The notes beneath the pieces are model-generated. The model did no database searches and was not told where the DNA came from. It saw nothing but the letters and a program-made list of their open reading frames with translations. Shown one piece after another: positions 26,141 through 37,955 of a stretch of 64,000 nt of DNA. This stretch comes from Stemphylium vesicarium (lineage: Eukaryota; Ascomycota; Dothideomycetes; Pleosporales; Pleosporaceae), in NCBI GenBank assembly GCA_004380135.1, contig QXCR01000001.1, forward strand, positions 124,001 through 188,000, written 5' to 3'. A program made the position numbers and the translations under genes. Within the stretch, counting starts at the first letter, position 1. Each line of letters starts with the position of its first letter.

Positions 26141-28309
26141 ATGAACGACCCGGGGCTAGACGAGCCAGCGCAAGAAGCCGCGCAGGATGTCGAGAACACG
26201 ATACAGGCTGAAGATGAGCAAGCAGAACGAGAGGAACGGCAATTCTTAGATCCAAGTTATGTTCCCCAGTGCGGCGCTTGTGATTCGCTTAGGCTGACAA
26301 GCTCAGTCAATGGTGGTTTGCGTCTACTGCAAGCCCACTCATAGCCGGTACTTTTGGTAGGTGTTTTGCCATGCAGTTATTATGCATTTTCTGACAGATT
26401 GAAAGGCCCGGTTGCAAATGGCATGTCGATCTGCGCACTTGTCGAAAAATGGAGAGTGTACATTCCGCCTGGAAGCGACGAGGCGCACGGGTCCAAGATC
26501 ACAGATCCCAGGTGGCTCATCGCAGTTAACTCGGTATCTCTCGTCTTTGCGCTCTCCGCAAATATCAGCTTGCTTCTCAATATGTCAAGAAGGCTGAAAT
26601 TCGCTATTGCGCAACCGATCACCATCATCGGGTTTTATATGGCTGGATTCCTTCTCATGGCGCTTGTCGGAGTGGCTTCGTCGCCCGTATTCCGCATTCA
26701 GCCCATGGAACAGCACGCGTTAAGCCAAGCTTACTATTACGCAATCATGGCCGCTGGCGTCTACTTCATCATCGCTTCTCTAATGGCGTTCACCGCGTTT
26801 GGAGCATACAAAGGGCATTATGCTCGAGAGTTCCGTCTAACAGCCAGCCAGAGAACGCTGATGCTGCAGACCATCGCCTTTATGTTCTACCTGCTTCTCG
26901 GAGCTTTGATCTTCTCTTACGTTGAAGACTGGATGTTCTTAGATTCAGTCTTCTGGGCTAACTTTACGATACTCACAATCGGTTTTGGTGGAGAGTTCGT
27001 CCCCACAACTCATACCGGGCGCTCTTTGCTGATTCCATACGCCATCGGTGGACTAGTCACAGTTGGTCTTGTAATTGGATCTATTAGATCGCTCATTCTG
27101 GAGCATGGAAAACAAAAGATGGCTGCTCGGTTCATGGAGGTCAAGAGGCAGAAGGTCCTTGAGTCCATTGATACTGAAACAAGGACGATACGCATTTCGC
27201 TCTTCGAAAAAGTCGAGTTTTGTTCCAAAGGCTTGACTGAATCCCAAAGACGAGAGCAGGAGTTCCGCGTAATGCGACGCGTGCAAGAGTTGTCCGAAAG
27301 AAAGAGAAGATACACTGCCTTGGCCTTGTCGACCACAGCGGCGCTCACGCTTTGGTTTCTTGGAGCCTTGGTTTTCTGGTACTCCGAAGAGCCACAAGGA
27401 TTCACTTACTTTGTTTCTCTCTATTATGCATACGTCTCGCTTCTAACGATCGGTTACGGAGACTACGTCGTCGAAAGCAATGCCGGAAAAGCTTTCATGG
27501 TATTCTGGAGTCTTCTCGCGGTTCCAACTCTTACAATTCTCATCTCCAACATGGGTGACACAGTTATCAAAGCTTTCAAGGACTTCACAATGTGGGTTGG
27601 CTCATTGACAGTCTTGCCCGACGAGGAAGGATTGACTGCCGCACTCAAAGTTGGATGGATGAGGATCAAGACTGGCAAATGGGAGAAAAACGCCACTCGA
27701 GACCGCACTACTAGCTCGAGTGAGCAACGTACCCAGGACCGACTCATGGCATATATCGAAGGTGAAGAGCTCGGCAGGGCAGAAGAAGCCAGCGAACATG
27801 GAGACTATCTCGAACGCGACATTCGATTTTACCACTTTGTACTCGCTAAAGAGGTCCGCCATCTCATGAAGGACGTCGATAACTCACCTCCGAAGCAGTA
27901 TGACTACCACGAATGGGAATACTACCTACGCCTTATCGGGCAAAGCGAAGACGACGCCTCGCACCACAGAAAACCTCAGGCCTTTACCCATCAAGACGAT
28001 GGCGACTCCCCGGATATCGGCTCCGCTGACGACGGAAAGAAACACGCCTGGAGCTGGCTCGGCATCCGAAGCCCGCTCATGGGCAACTGTTCAGAGTCTC
28101 AATGGCTGCTGCAAAGAATGACTGCAAAGTTGGAGTCGGAAATGCGTAAGATGAGCTCCCGAGACGAGAAGATCAGGAAAGCCAACCCGCCGATTTCAAT
28201 GGCTGAGTTGAAGAAGAGTGGCAGAAGGAAGGCTTCGGAGGAGACCAAGACGCTGCAGGAAGACGTCGGAACAACGGATGTTGAGCAGCGCGGGGAGAAG
28301 CATGGATAG
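26141..28309 (+). CDS. Outward-rectifying potassium channel, TOK1 type (two-pore, eight-helix)
   Basis: Plasma-membrane K+ efflux channel of the fungal TOK family. Helix segments begin with the short exon reading WWFASTASPLIAGTF and continue through four helices to the first pore (TILTIGFGGEF). Two helices later comes the second pore with a canonical filter (SLLTIGYGDYV). About 250 charged residues form the cytosolic tail. Exon 3 is 26406-28309 and exon 2 ends at 26356 (intron 26357-26405). The exon 1/2 junction is abnormal. The obvious GT-AG intron 26256-26306 throws the frame off by one, whereas a very short intron 26269-26306 (38 nt) keeps the frame and gives 693 residues. The start is the ATG at 26141, whose exon is acidic and Gln/Glu-rich as in relatives. 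Family certain, 5' structure uncertain. Confidence 0.88.
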
Positions 28310-28578
28310 ATATAGATGAGTGATGAGCAATGAACGATGCGCATGTGAAGGAGTTCGCGTGGCATAGCGTTTGATTGCTGGAGCGCGCTGAAGTGGGAGA
28401 TACATATGTGGATTCTTGATTAATACTTTCCTAATTACACAGACCGCTAGCGGGTACTTTATATCAACGGATACACTCTTTTCTAGATTTCTTGTCGTCG
28501 CTCTTCAGATACTCCAGGGGTGAATTGACTAGTAGGGTAGGCACAGTCTTGCTGATACTACTTCCTACTTTTGTACAG

Positions 28579-29999
28579 TTACTTCAATCGCCCAAAGTCT
28601 GCCTTCAACTCCACATCCCCAAAGTCATCAAGTACCTTGCCTCGATCCCATTCCCTAGCTTGTCCCCTACCCTTCCACACGACATCGTCTTCGTTCTGCT
28701 CATCTCCCTTCTCCCACTTGCGCACCTGGGCGTCCGTGAAACCTGCAGACTTGAGTCGGTCGGCACCCTGTTGTCTCCAACGGGCGCGGTCGCGCAGTGC
28801 CTCTAAAGAGTCGCCCCAGTCGTCTTCGACATCGGAACCTGCGCCGACATCTACGCTGGGGTCATAGGTAGATGAGAAGCGCGCCTCGATGCCCATGGAG
28901 TTCGGTTTAAAGGCGCCGCGGCCTTTGGAGCGTACGGTGGGTTCGGGGGGTGGTGGGAGCGGGCCGACGATGGCTTCGAGAGGGTCGGAGTCGGATGCTG
29001 GCGAGGCAGCACGTCGCTTCGAGTTTTGGTGGTGTTTGTGTCGGTCCGAATTTCGGTCCGGACTTCGCGTGTCGTCCCTAGAAGAGCGGTCTCTGTGTTC
29101 GCGTCGTTTATCGTGCCTTGCGGAACGCGAGTGTGGTGAGCGAGATCGTGAAGCCGTACGAGAGTATGATCTGCGCCTTCTGTGCCTGCCGTCTTTGTGG
29201 TCTCTTCTGCGGGATCTCCGACTATCCTCGGTGTCGCTATCCTTATGCCTATGGGTTCTCTCGCGGGGCGATCTCGATCGTTTTCGCTTTCTATAAGAAC
29301 CGTGGTCGTCATCGTCACTGTCGTGTCTCCTTTTGTGACGCCTGCTATCTCGGCTCCTGTCTCGTTGTCGGCGAGATGAGATACCCCTAGAGTCGTCTCG
29401 CTCTCTACTTCTCCGTCGTCTCCTGTGGCCATCCTCATCGTTATCATTGTGGTCACGCGACCTGCTTGGGGGTCCCTTCAGTTGGCCATGATCACTTGTG
29501 ACCGGAGTCAATCGTCCGTCGGCCCTTCTTTGCTTCTCCTGTGCGTCGTGTGCTCCTTCCCTATCCCGCTCGCGGTTCATCATTCTCAATCGTGCACGCG
29601 ACTCTTCGGCTTCCTTGGCCAGTAGCGCAGCATTGTGACTGTCTGTCTGACGAATGATGTGTCGCAGGAAGTTTTTGTTCGGTTTCGGGGCGCCAGACTT
29701 CATCCTAGGACATTTTAGCATGAGCATCGCTCAGGCGCAAAGTGCATATGTACATTTAACGCTCATGTAGTCACATGGCTGGTACACAGGTCTGGAACGC
29801 ACCTCCTCGGATTGAAGGCATCAATGCCGACAAGCTCATATGTCTTCGCCGCATTCTTCGCGTCTTCTTTCAGTAGTTCTGCGATATATGAATCGTCATA
29901 TGTGCTCTTCGCCATATTCGGTGGACTGGGTGGTGATGAGCAGGAGCGCGAGGGCTGTTGCTGTTGAAGGTTAAGCTTCCAAGGACCCTGGAAGGCCAT
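28579..29999 (-). CDS. RS/RD-rich nuclear protein, pre-mRNA-splicing factor 38B-like
   Basis: Two exons, 29803-29999 and 28579-29704, joined across a 98-nt intron, encode 440 residues from the ATG at 29999. A second in-frame ATG at 29915 (MAKSTYDDSY) would give 412 residues and begins where the protein looks conserved, so it may be the true start. The N-terminal block SYIAELLKEDAKNAAKTYEL and KSGAPKPNKNFLRHIIRQTD straddles the intron. The centre is a long Arg/Ser/Asp/His-rich region with many RS, RD and RR dipeptides typical of nuclear-speckle proteins. The conserved C-terminus includes GIEARFSSTYDPS, DDWGDSLEALRDRARWRQQG and DRLKSAGFTDAQVRKWEKG. Relatives are usually annotated as PRP38B-like or uncharacterised splicing proteins. 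A role in splicing is inferred from composition. It diverges from the Sos7 gene with 147 bp between start codons. Confidence 0.8.
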
Positions 30000-30146
30000 G
30001 TGAAATCATTCCATGCGACGGGCGGTACTAGTCCGCATGCGGTAGTCGCCGCGGGGAACTCAGCCCTATGAGCGCCCGTCGCGAGTGTCACCAAAACAAA
30101 CATTTGAATTCCTCTACATTTCCGTACACAGCATACAACAGAGAAT

Positions 30147-31061
30147 ATGGGGCCCAAAAGGAAGCCTGCAACGCCGACGCCGGCATCAGCACTGGAGCAG
30201 CTGCAGCAGTCGCAGTCGCTAAAGCTTCTGGCCATCGCCGAAACATTGTCGCCAAAAGATCTCCCTCAAACTGCGAAGAAGCGCAACTCGGCAGCATCTG
30301 AGGATAGCGAACAGAACAACGACACGCACCCTGCAGCGCTTGAGGCCGATTTGCTACATTACAAAGTAGGCAGGACATGCTAGCTTATCTTGAGGCACAT
30401 CTAATCGCAATCACAGGAACTCTTCAGCAAACTCCGCTTCAGCTACGTTGAACAAGTCACCAAAGAAAAGTTCCTGCGTAGCATCACTGAGAACCCGCCC
30501 CGGCTCGTTGATGGCTCCGAAAACGATGAGAAGGAGAAGGAGATACTGGGTCTGAAGGCTGAGCTGAAGGAGCGCAAGTTGGAAGTCGCCGACATCTTGA
30601 AGCAGTTGGAAGACAAGGGCAAGGAGCTCGCGATACGCTACGAGGGCCTTCAACTACGCACGCAACAGCTTGAGTCTCTCCCGACCGAGATCGCCGGTCT
30701 AGAAGCGAGCATTGAACGATTGAAGCACGAGCAGACACCGGCCTCACAGAACCCCGAGCTTGCTCTTCCGCTTCCAGAGACACAACGAGTCCTCAGCGAA
30801 CGAGAAGCGGAGCTCGCAGCTCTGAACGCGCAGATCGCAAGTCTCCAGGCGACCATTCCAAACCGGACCAGAGATTTGGAGAAGCTGGAGCGGGAGCTGA
30901 GGCCGTTGGAGACTCAGAAGCAGGGGACCGTAGCGGCAGCCAAGGAAGCCCGAAGACGCAAGGAAGAAGGCGGTGGGATCGGGGATGAATTAGAGGAGCG
31001 AGGCAGGTGGCTGCGCGCATCTGAAAAGGCGCTAAGAGAAATAATGGAGGTTGAGGGATGA
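30147..31061 (+). CDS. sos7: Kinetochore protein Sos7, coiled-coil
   Basis: Sos7 is a fungal kinetochore component first described in fission yeast. Two exons, 30147-30365 and 30417-31061, flank a 51-nt intron and encode 287 residues. Residues about 74-96, straight after the splice junction, read ELFSKLRFSYVEQVTKEKFL, the signature segment of the family. From about residue 115 onward the sequence is a long heptad-patterned coiled coil rich in Glu/Leu/Lys/Arg (ELKERKLEVADILKQLEDKG). The first exon is a poorly conserved Pro/Ala/Gln-rich N-terminus with the start at MGPKRKPATP. The promoter is shared with the divergent splicing protein gene. Assignment relies on the signature segment plus coiled coil; I regard it as good. 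Confidence 0.8.
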
Positions 31062-31889
31062 CGTACTATCAGATGAGCATGAATTTCACATGGGCCTGGC
31101 GGCGTTACGGTGTAGGAACGGATGAAGACTCGAGATACCACTGCTTTGAATCACGATTGTTGCTTTTTTTCTGATTCAACGGCCTCACAGCTAATGCACG
31201 CTGCGAACATCCGGCTTGACCCTGCGTTCTGGCTAGATCATCATACCCGTTCGCCTCATTGACAACGCATCTCCCACCAAGGATGGCCATCGGGCGTAGC
31301 TTGAAACGATATTTGGACGGCTGGTAACAGGGGCGCAACGCGTCGTGATTGGCCGGCCCCAGCCACTCACCGCCATGGACCTATCGATTACGTTGCCCGG
31401 CCAAAAATCCCATAAACATAGCTGCAGACGGGCCCACTGCGAGCTAGTTGAGCTGGCTACCGCTTTCGAGGCTCCATGACATCTGCAGCATTCCAGACAA
31501 GACTTCGCAAACCACTTTCCTCGGAACTTTTTCGCGCAAAGGACGTGGAATAGCTCAACGACAGGAGCTGACGTTCCCCCACCACCGCGAGCTGTCCAAC
31601 CGGACACGCTCAGACCCCAGCCCCAACCACTCCATCCTCACCTCAACCATCGTACGCATCTTGACGGCGCGAGCCCTTCTTTTGCTATCATTACGCCCGT
31701 CACGACGTCACGAGATTTTGTTTCCTGTTCATTGTTACATGTTTGCATTGCTATAGCGACGCTCCGGTTTTCTGTCGTTACATCCATCTTCAGCCACCCG
31801 GATTCGACGACTCACGCATTCACCGCCACGACCCTGATAACGACCGGGACTTGGACTTGCCATTGATCTCAGAGACATCTTCCGCCACC
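31062..31889. other. Intergenic region, promoter of the cytochrome b561-type gene
   Basis: No ORF here has support. The last 150 bp before 31890 are pyrimidine-rich, like other leaders in this window, and end in CCGCCACC before the start codon. Confidence 0.5.
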
Positions 31890-34331
31890 ATGTCTGACGG
31901 CATCTCGGACCCGGGTTCGAGTGTCTACTCATCAGACACCATGTATGTCGGCGACGGAACATGGGATTCGCAGCGCAATACGTTCCTGCTGCCCAATCTA
32001 CAGGGACCGAACTTTGAGACAATGCGCTTGAATGGTATGATGACTATGCTACCATATATGAGCGCAAAGCTGACCTATTAGGCATGGGCAATCGCTTTCG
32101 TAACATGAGCGGCTATAAGGCCCTCATCACTGCTCACGGAGTATTAGCCACCATCGCGTTCCTATTCGTAATCCCTGCGGCCATCTTTATGGCCCGCTTC
32201 TACCATCGGAACCCGCGCACAGCACTACGATGCCACATTTGGTTGCAGATTTCGGCGGTACTGCTCTCCACCGCTGCCATCGTCTGCAGCTTCCAGGCTG
32301 TGGGTCTTGAGAGGTCTCTGTCCAATCCACATCATGGCATAGGTGTAGCTCTATATACTCTGGTCATGGTACAGGCCCTCGGCGGCTCAGTTATTCATCG
32401 ATTAGAGAAGGGCAAGGAGAGATACAAGATCCCCCTTAAGCTCATGGTACGCACACAATCAACCGCTGAACGTCAGTCGCTAACATCAGTAGATCCATCA
32501 ATGGCTAGGGCGAACAATCGCATTGCTCGGAGTTGCACAGATCCCTTTGGGACTCACGCTGTACGGTTCCCCGCTTGTTCTGTTCATACTATTCGCCGTT
32601 TGGACCTTCTTCCTGGTAATCCTCTACTGCGTCCTTTCGTGGAGAAGCCAGCCCGAAATGGACTTTGATGATCGCAGCACCTATATCACCGACCGCTCCT
32701 ACAGTACTCGGATAAGCCGCCGTAGTAGGGGTCCGGGAGTAGGAAAGCTTGCTGCTGCAGGTGCTGCAGGCGCAGGGCTAGCCGCACTAGGTTCAAGAAG
32801 ATCTCGAAGCCGCACTCGCAGCAGACACGGTGGAACAGTCCTCAGCTCCCGACCCGACTCTCGATCCAGAAGGGATTCCCGCTCTCGCGTTACCGATTCC
32901 GAGTTCACCGAGTCCTACCTCAGTGACGAAAAGTATGGCGATAACCGTAAAAAGGGATCCACCTGGAAGGAAAAGATTTTAGGAGCTGGAGCCGCTGCTG
33001 GTGGTGTCTTTGCCATGAAAAAGATGTTCAATCGCAAAGAAAAACGCCCACCTACCGAAACAGGAAGCGACTTTAGTTACAGTCGCCCATTAGGTCCATC
33101 TGAAGTCACTCAGACCGACATCTCCAGGCTAGAAGAAGGAAGGGCCCCTGAATCTCCAGCACACCGTCGAGATGATTGGCGCCGTGTTGAGGAAAGGGAT
33201 ACGCAAGTGTCGGCAATGACCGGAAGCAACCTACGATCAAACCACCACCCGACGAGAACTGCAACATCTATGGACTCCTTCGATAGCCGGACGAGCTTCA
33301 GCGAAGAGACTGAAATGAGGCCGAAAGACCGCTCATATGGAGTAAAGGAGGGAGTCGCCGCCCTTGGTGTCTTCGGCTTTCTCAAACATTCTCTCAGTAA
33401 ACGCGGCAAAAAGAAGGAAGATGAGCGTGTGGAGGAGATGAGGGAGCAAGATGCAGAAGAGGAGCGCATTGCTCGCATGAACAGCCAGCGCCGCAAGAAG
33501 TATACTGGCGACGGAACACCTCCGCGCGGAGGCCGCAGACCACCATCGACCATAATTTCCGACAGCGATATGACTGGCATCACGCCCTCGATAGCTCGCC
33601 CACCCATGGATTCTACCGTCACACCTAATCCCCATCGGCCTCCTCGTGCCGGTGTTTATAGTGTCTTGTCAGATTCTGGATCAGAAGCCTACGACTCGCC
33701 TGGAGGCCGCCATCATAACCGACGTCGTACTGCAGACGCCCCAGTGATACCTACTGGAGCTGCGGCTGCCGGTACGGTCACTTCGATGGGCTCACCTACC
33801 AAGCGTGAGCGCCGAGGTAGTAGAGACGATGTGGCATCCCCTCCCGTATCCGTCAAAGTCAAGATGCACAACGATGGTCGACATGTGACCTTACGAAGAC
33901 TCAACGAAGAGGAAGCAGCAGCTGAACGAGAGGCGAGAAGAAAAGATCGTAAAGGCAAGAACCGTGCCGGAAGCGTTAGTTCATTGAGCGGTGCTGGAGG
34001 TGATCGATGGCGCCGGACTGAAGCTATGGAAAGGGCGCAAGCCCAGGAGATGGCACAACAGGCCGGCATACCTCCTCCACCACCAATGCCTAACTCGGGT
34101 CCTTTGCGCATGCCGGAGGCCACCGTTTATAGCCCGGAACATGGCAACATTCCACCACCCCCACCAATTCCTGCCTCGGATACTGTCATGAGCAGTCCCC
34201 CACCAGGCACCCAGTTCAACGGCACGGAGACGGATCTTAGCAACTACGACTCCAACAGGCGCCGGCGGAGAGCAGAAAGAGCCCAAGCTAAGCAAGCAAG
34301 GTTAGGTGGAAGTCGTGTTGAGTTCTCTTAA
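31890..34331 (+). CDS. Cytochrome b561-type membrane protein with long basic cytosolic tail
   Basis: Three exons, 31890-32034, 32082-32446 and 32493-34331, give 782 residues. The N-terminal 48 residues look like a remnant of an outer domain without a signal peptide. About five helices follow: ITAHGVLATIAFLFVIPAAI, then CHIWLQISAVLLSTAA, HHGIGVALYTLVMVQALGG, IHQWLGRTIALLGVAQ and LFILFAVWTFFLVILYCVL. The histidines in the first four are placed like the b-haem ligands of cytochrome b561. This suggests transmembrane electron transfer, for example ferric or ascorbate-linked reduction, but activity is not proven. The remaining 560 residues are a hydrophilic tail rich in Arg/Ser/Glu, with two polyproline patches (IPPPPPMPN and IPPPPPIPAS) near the end. 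The second splice acceptor is CAGTAG at 32492, required by phase. Confidence 0.83.
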
Positions 34332-37300
34332 TAATGACTCCACGACGTGAATAATAAGCAAAAAAGCAAACGAAAAAAAATGTTAATGATGGGTTACATG
34401 TTCGCGAAACTGCATTTCCCTGGCGTTTTCATGGGGTTCGCATGTTGTCCTTTTTTACACGATTCAGCGTCATGACAAACTTTCTGCAGTTGCGGAGGTG
34501 TAGATAGAATGAGATAGTGTCCGTTTTTGTATGAAGAATATACCATTTGTTTCATGCAATACTTGGTGTTCCGAGTGCTTTCGTCTGTGAGGTTGGCAAG
34601 ATGGGTTCGCTGATGACTGGTTGTTGGTGTGATGGTTTTGAAGTTCTTTTCTCAGGTGTTGGCTGATGTCATATTGGTCGGCCTTTATAGCATCCAAATA
34701 CACTGTTTGTTCTCCCTCTATACTGGCACGCTTTTGAAAGAGGTTGCTACTGTATTGATGAATACATGGATGCCTCTCTCGCTTGCTTCATAGTCTCCCC
34801 TTTTCACCTTCTCTCATGTTACGTTTGGCGACCATCCGCGGAACACAAGAGAGCATCACATAAGTCTCGTAGGGTGGTTTGTCTCATAGACGCAGAGTGA
34901 GGCCTGTCGACGACAAGATCGGTGAATGGGTCGGCCTCGATCAAATTGTGAATGACTCCCTGGCTTTGTCACTGTGCCCCGGTACTATGGTATTCACTCA
35001 CAGCTGGATTACCTACTTGTGCTTGTTCTCCTTTCAACGACCTTATTGGAGACTGGCAGAGGGCTTTGTCAGCTTGGACTCCTATTATCTTTGGTTTTGA
35101 TGCCCATAATTTGTGTACATCATCTCGTAATGCTTGTTCTCGCCGCATGGTTTATTTTCCTTTCCATACATGTTGCTCCGAATTTTGTCAGATAGGAGTT
35201 GGCGATGGGTCAAAACTTGATTTTACCGCGCTTCGGCTGATACTTGGTGTCTGATGTATAAGCACGCTTTGCTCAAGCAACAAGAATGTTACTTATTCGA
35301 TTAGGAGTTTACTTACAACGTCACTGCGCCTTGATTCTAGGATCACCCACTTCTCAAACATTGACCCCGATACTTTCACAATTAAGCCTCCACTCTTTTG
35401 CAAAGGCTTACATTTCCTCCAATGGGTAGCGAAGCCCTCGTGTCAATCATGCTCATATCGTCCGGATTGTTGAAGTTCATGTGTCGGTATCGTACCTGAT
35501 TCTTCTTGGTTATGAGGTTGTTCACATTTATAGAATAGGCTTCCCCTTGAACATCGTCGGATATCTCCACATGCCAGTGGGACTTTTACTAACGACAAAA
35601 GGCTGATTTGAGGCAGTCTTTTTCCAGAGTCTAGCTGATGGTCTATGTCAAGGCGATCGAAATCTCTGCATCGCACTTCACTCAAATTTGGCCCGAATCC
35701 TAGGGTTGACCCTTCTTCGGGTTTTTCGGTTTTCCGTGCAAAAAAAAGGAACGAATGACTGAACACTCTACACAGCATTAAATCTCTTGACTCGATTTGC
35801 AAAACATACTCATAAGGCCTCGTATTTATACCGCTGGAGAACACACCCAAAACAGCATTCTCCGAACCAAATCACCGAAACGATTAAACTCGAGACCGCA
35901 CTTGTTACCAGGGCTGCGGGAGCTAGGTAGGTGCCACGAACGGCATGAGAAGGTCTCTGCAGAAGCACAAGCTTTACAGTCTCGAGCACGTAATAGGTTC
36001 TAGGAACCCCGGATTCCTATATAGGTAGTATGACGCGACCAGTATAAAGCTTGGAGTGCAGTGTGGTGGCCTTGCGCTCCTTTTCGGCGACCGAGCATCA
36101 TGGAAGTTCAATTGTGATCGCACATGACTCAGATATTAACAATGGAGGGCCTTGCATTAGCTGCCGTCTTGAGCAACGGATGAGCTTTTTGGAGCGTTAT
36201 TCGGTAGAATACTAGTGTTTGATTGATGGTACAGCCGTTAGACTAGGACATGCCCATCAGTTTGTACTGCATAAAGTAGCTTAACGGAGCTGGGACTATA
36301 ATACACACGGCTCAACATGATGTTCGTAGTAAGGAGTGACGTCGTGCTCCGCGGAGCAGTGCCAAGCATCACGAATCTTACCTCTGGCGTTGCCGCTAGC
36401 GAAGCATGGGCGAGGGAGGTGCATCTTGCCTGTTCCCCGGATCTACAATAGAAGCCTCAACACCACCATTTATACTCACAACACGACCTACTTCATTCAC
36501 TCATCTCTTTCATTGGTCCTGTTGGTTCTGCGAGCCATGACGTCTAGCGCAAACGTAACACGACGGGTGGCAGCACTACTCCAGGAGGCGGGTCCAGCCT
36601 CTCTCATTCGCGGTCTCGACGCTCTTGAACCAATTTTGATCGCTGCCGGCAGCATCTCGGAACCTTGAATGTATCGATCCGACGGTGGAGTCCGCAAAAG
36701 GCCCTTTAAAGAAGAAGATATAAGTAATGAGTATGTCGCTGTTGCGACACGCCATGTCTCCCAGAATTTGCTGTCCCGTACGGAGGGGGACAATGTTCGA
36801 CGACGCCTTGTGACGAATGCGGCGACCCCATGTAGCCCCCCTCGCTCGCTACGCCTATCAAGGATCTTTCCCGAGCTTCTACCAACGCGTTCACAGCCGC
36901 GCCTCGCTGGAGCTACTCATCTGATACGAAGTCGAATCATGGTTACAATCTACACCTCTCTCAATGTCAGGTGCTTAAGCTCTGTCGAATTGTTGGGTAG
37001 CATGACGAAGACAGCTGCGGAAAGCACCGGCCCATGCCGCCAAGTAAGCGCACACACGAAGACACGACAATGGAGCAATTGTCGGCGACATCGCCCCGTT
37101 ATTCACATTCTGTGGACGCTGCCCAAGCAGTACCGGTTCCGCATTCAAGGGACCGAGGCGGTCAGTTCTAACTTCAGACTATGTTTCTTGTCAGGTACAT
37201 GCTCAGCGCACGAAACCCTGTTGCCCAAGGAGATTGTGACCCTCAAATCCCGTGAGGCAGCCCTCAGTTTGCTTGGAGACCCAGCCCGACTTGACAAAAC

Positions 37301-37955
37301 CTGGGGGGGCTCAGTACCTTTTTGATACCTGGTCATGAGCCTTTCGATGTTCGGGAAAAATATCGCAACAATCCAGCACATCCATTACGGAATACCTGCC
37401 CAGCGGGGCAATCTCGGCCAGTTGGAGGTCGCCCTAAAATCACACTAACATGAAGCTCCCGCTGCTGGCAGGAACCGACCGTGCCATCGCTGCAGCATGC
37501 CCAGCGGTCAGCCTAGGATGTTTCTTCGAGCAAGGTCCAGCCAGCAGACCGCCTAAGCCCCATGGCTTGCGGCCGTGTGGTAAGCGTTTGACCGGCTTCC
37601 GACGCGCTGCCCTGCAGACTCTTTCCCCAGTCCGTGGAACCAGGGACTCAGGCGCTTTCTCCATGCTAGATCATTGGACTCGCAAGCCACCAGCCCCATC
37701 CTGGCTGGCCCAGTGATGCTAACTAGTTGAGTCTAATATGCACTTTTGACGCTTGGGCTTTTGAATCGTCCAGGTTAACCAGGTGCGAATGAGCGTTCAT
37801 TCAAGCACAATGACACAAGGAACCTTCGATGATATCTCCCCGAATGTAGGCGCAACATGTCTGTTGTACTAATAGGAACCAGCGGATCCGCTCGGCGACT
37901 GCATTCCTCATCAAGTAGATGACGAGACGTTCCCACACTAGCTTGTCACTCCCTC
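34332..37955. other. Gene-poor 3.6-kb region with one interrupted frame
   Basis: 34332-36300 is T-rich in places and has no supported gene. From 36336 to 37325 one + strand frame is open for 330 codons except for a single TGA at 36666-36668. Within it, the ATG at 36537 starts a protein-like stretch of 43 codons. I could not assign a function or splice model and discuss it as a finding. Further short ORFs at 37440-37716 overlap on both strands. Confidence 0.4.
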
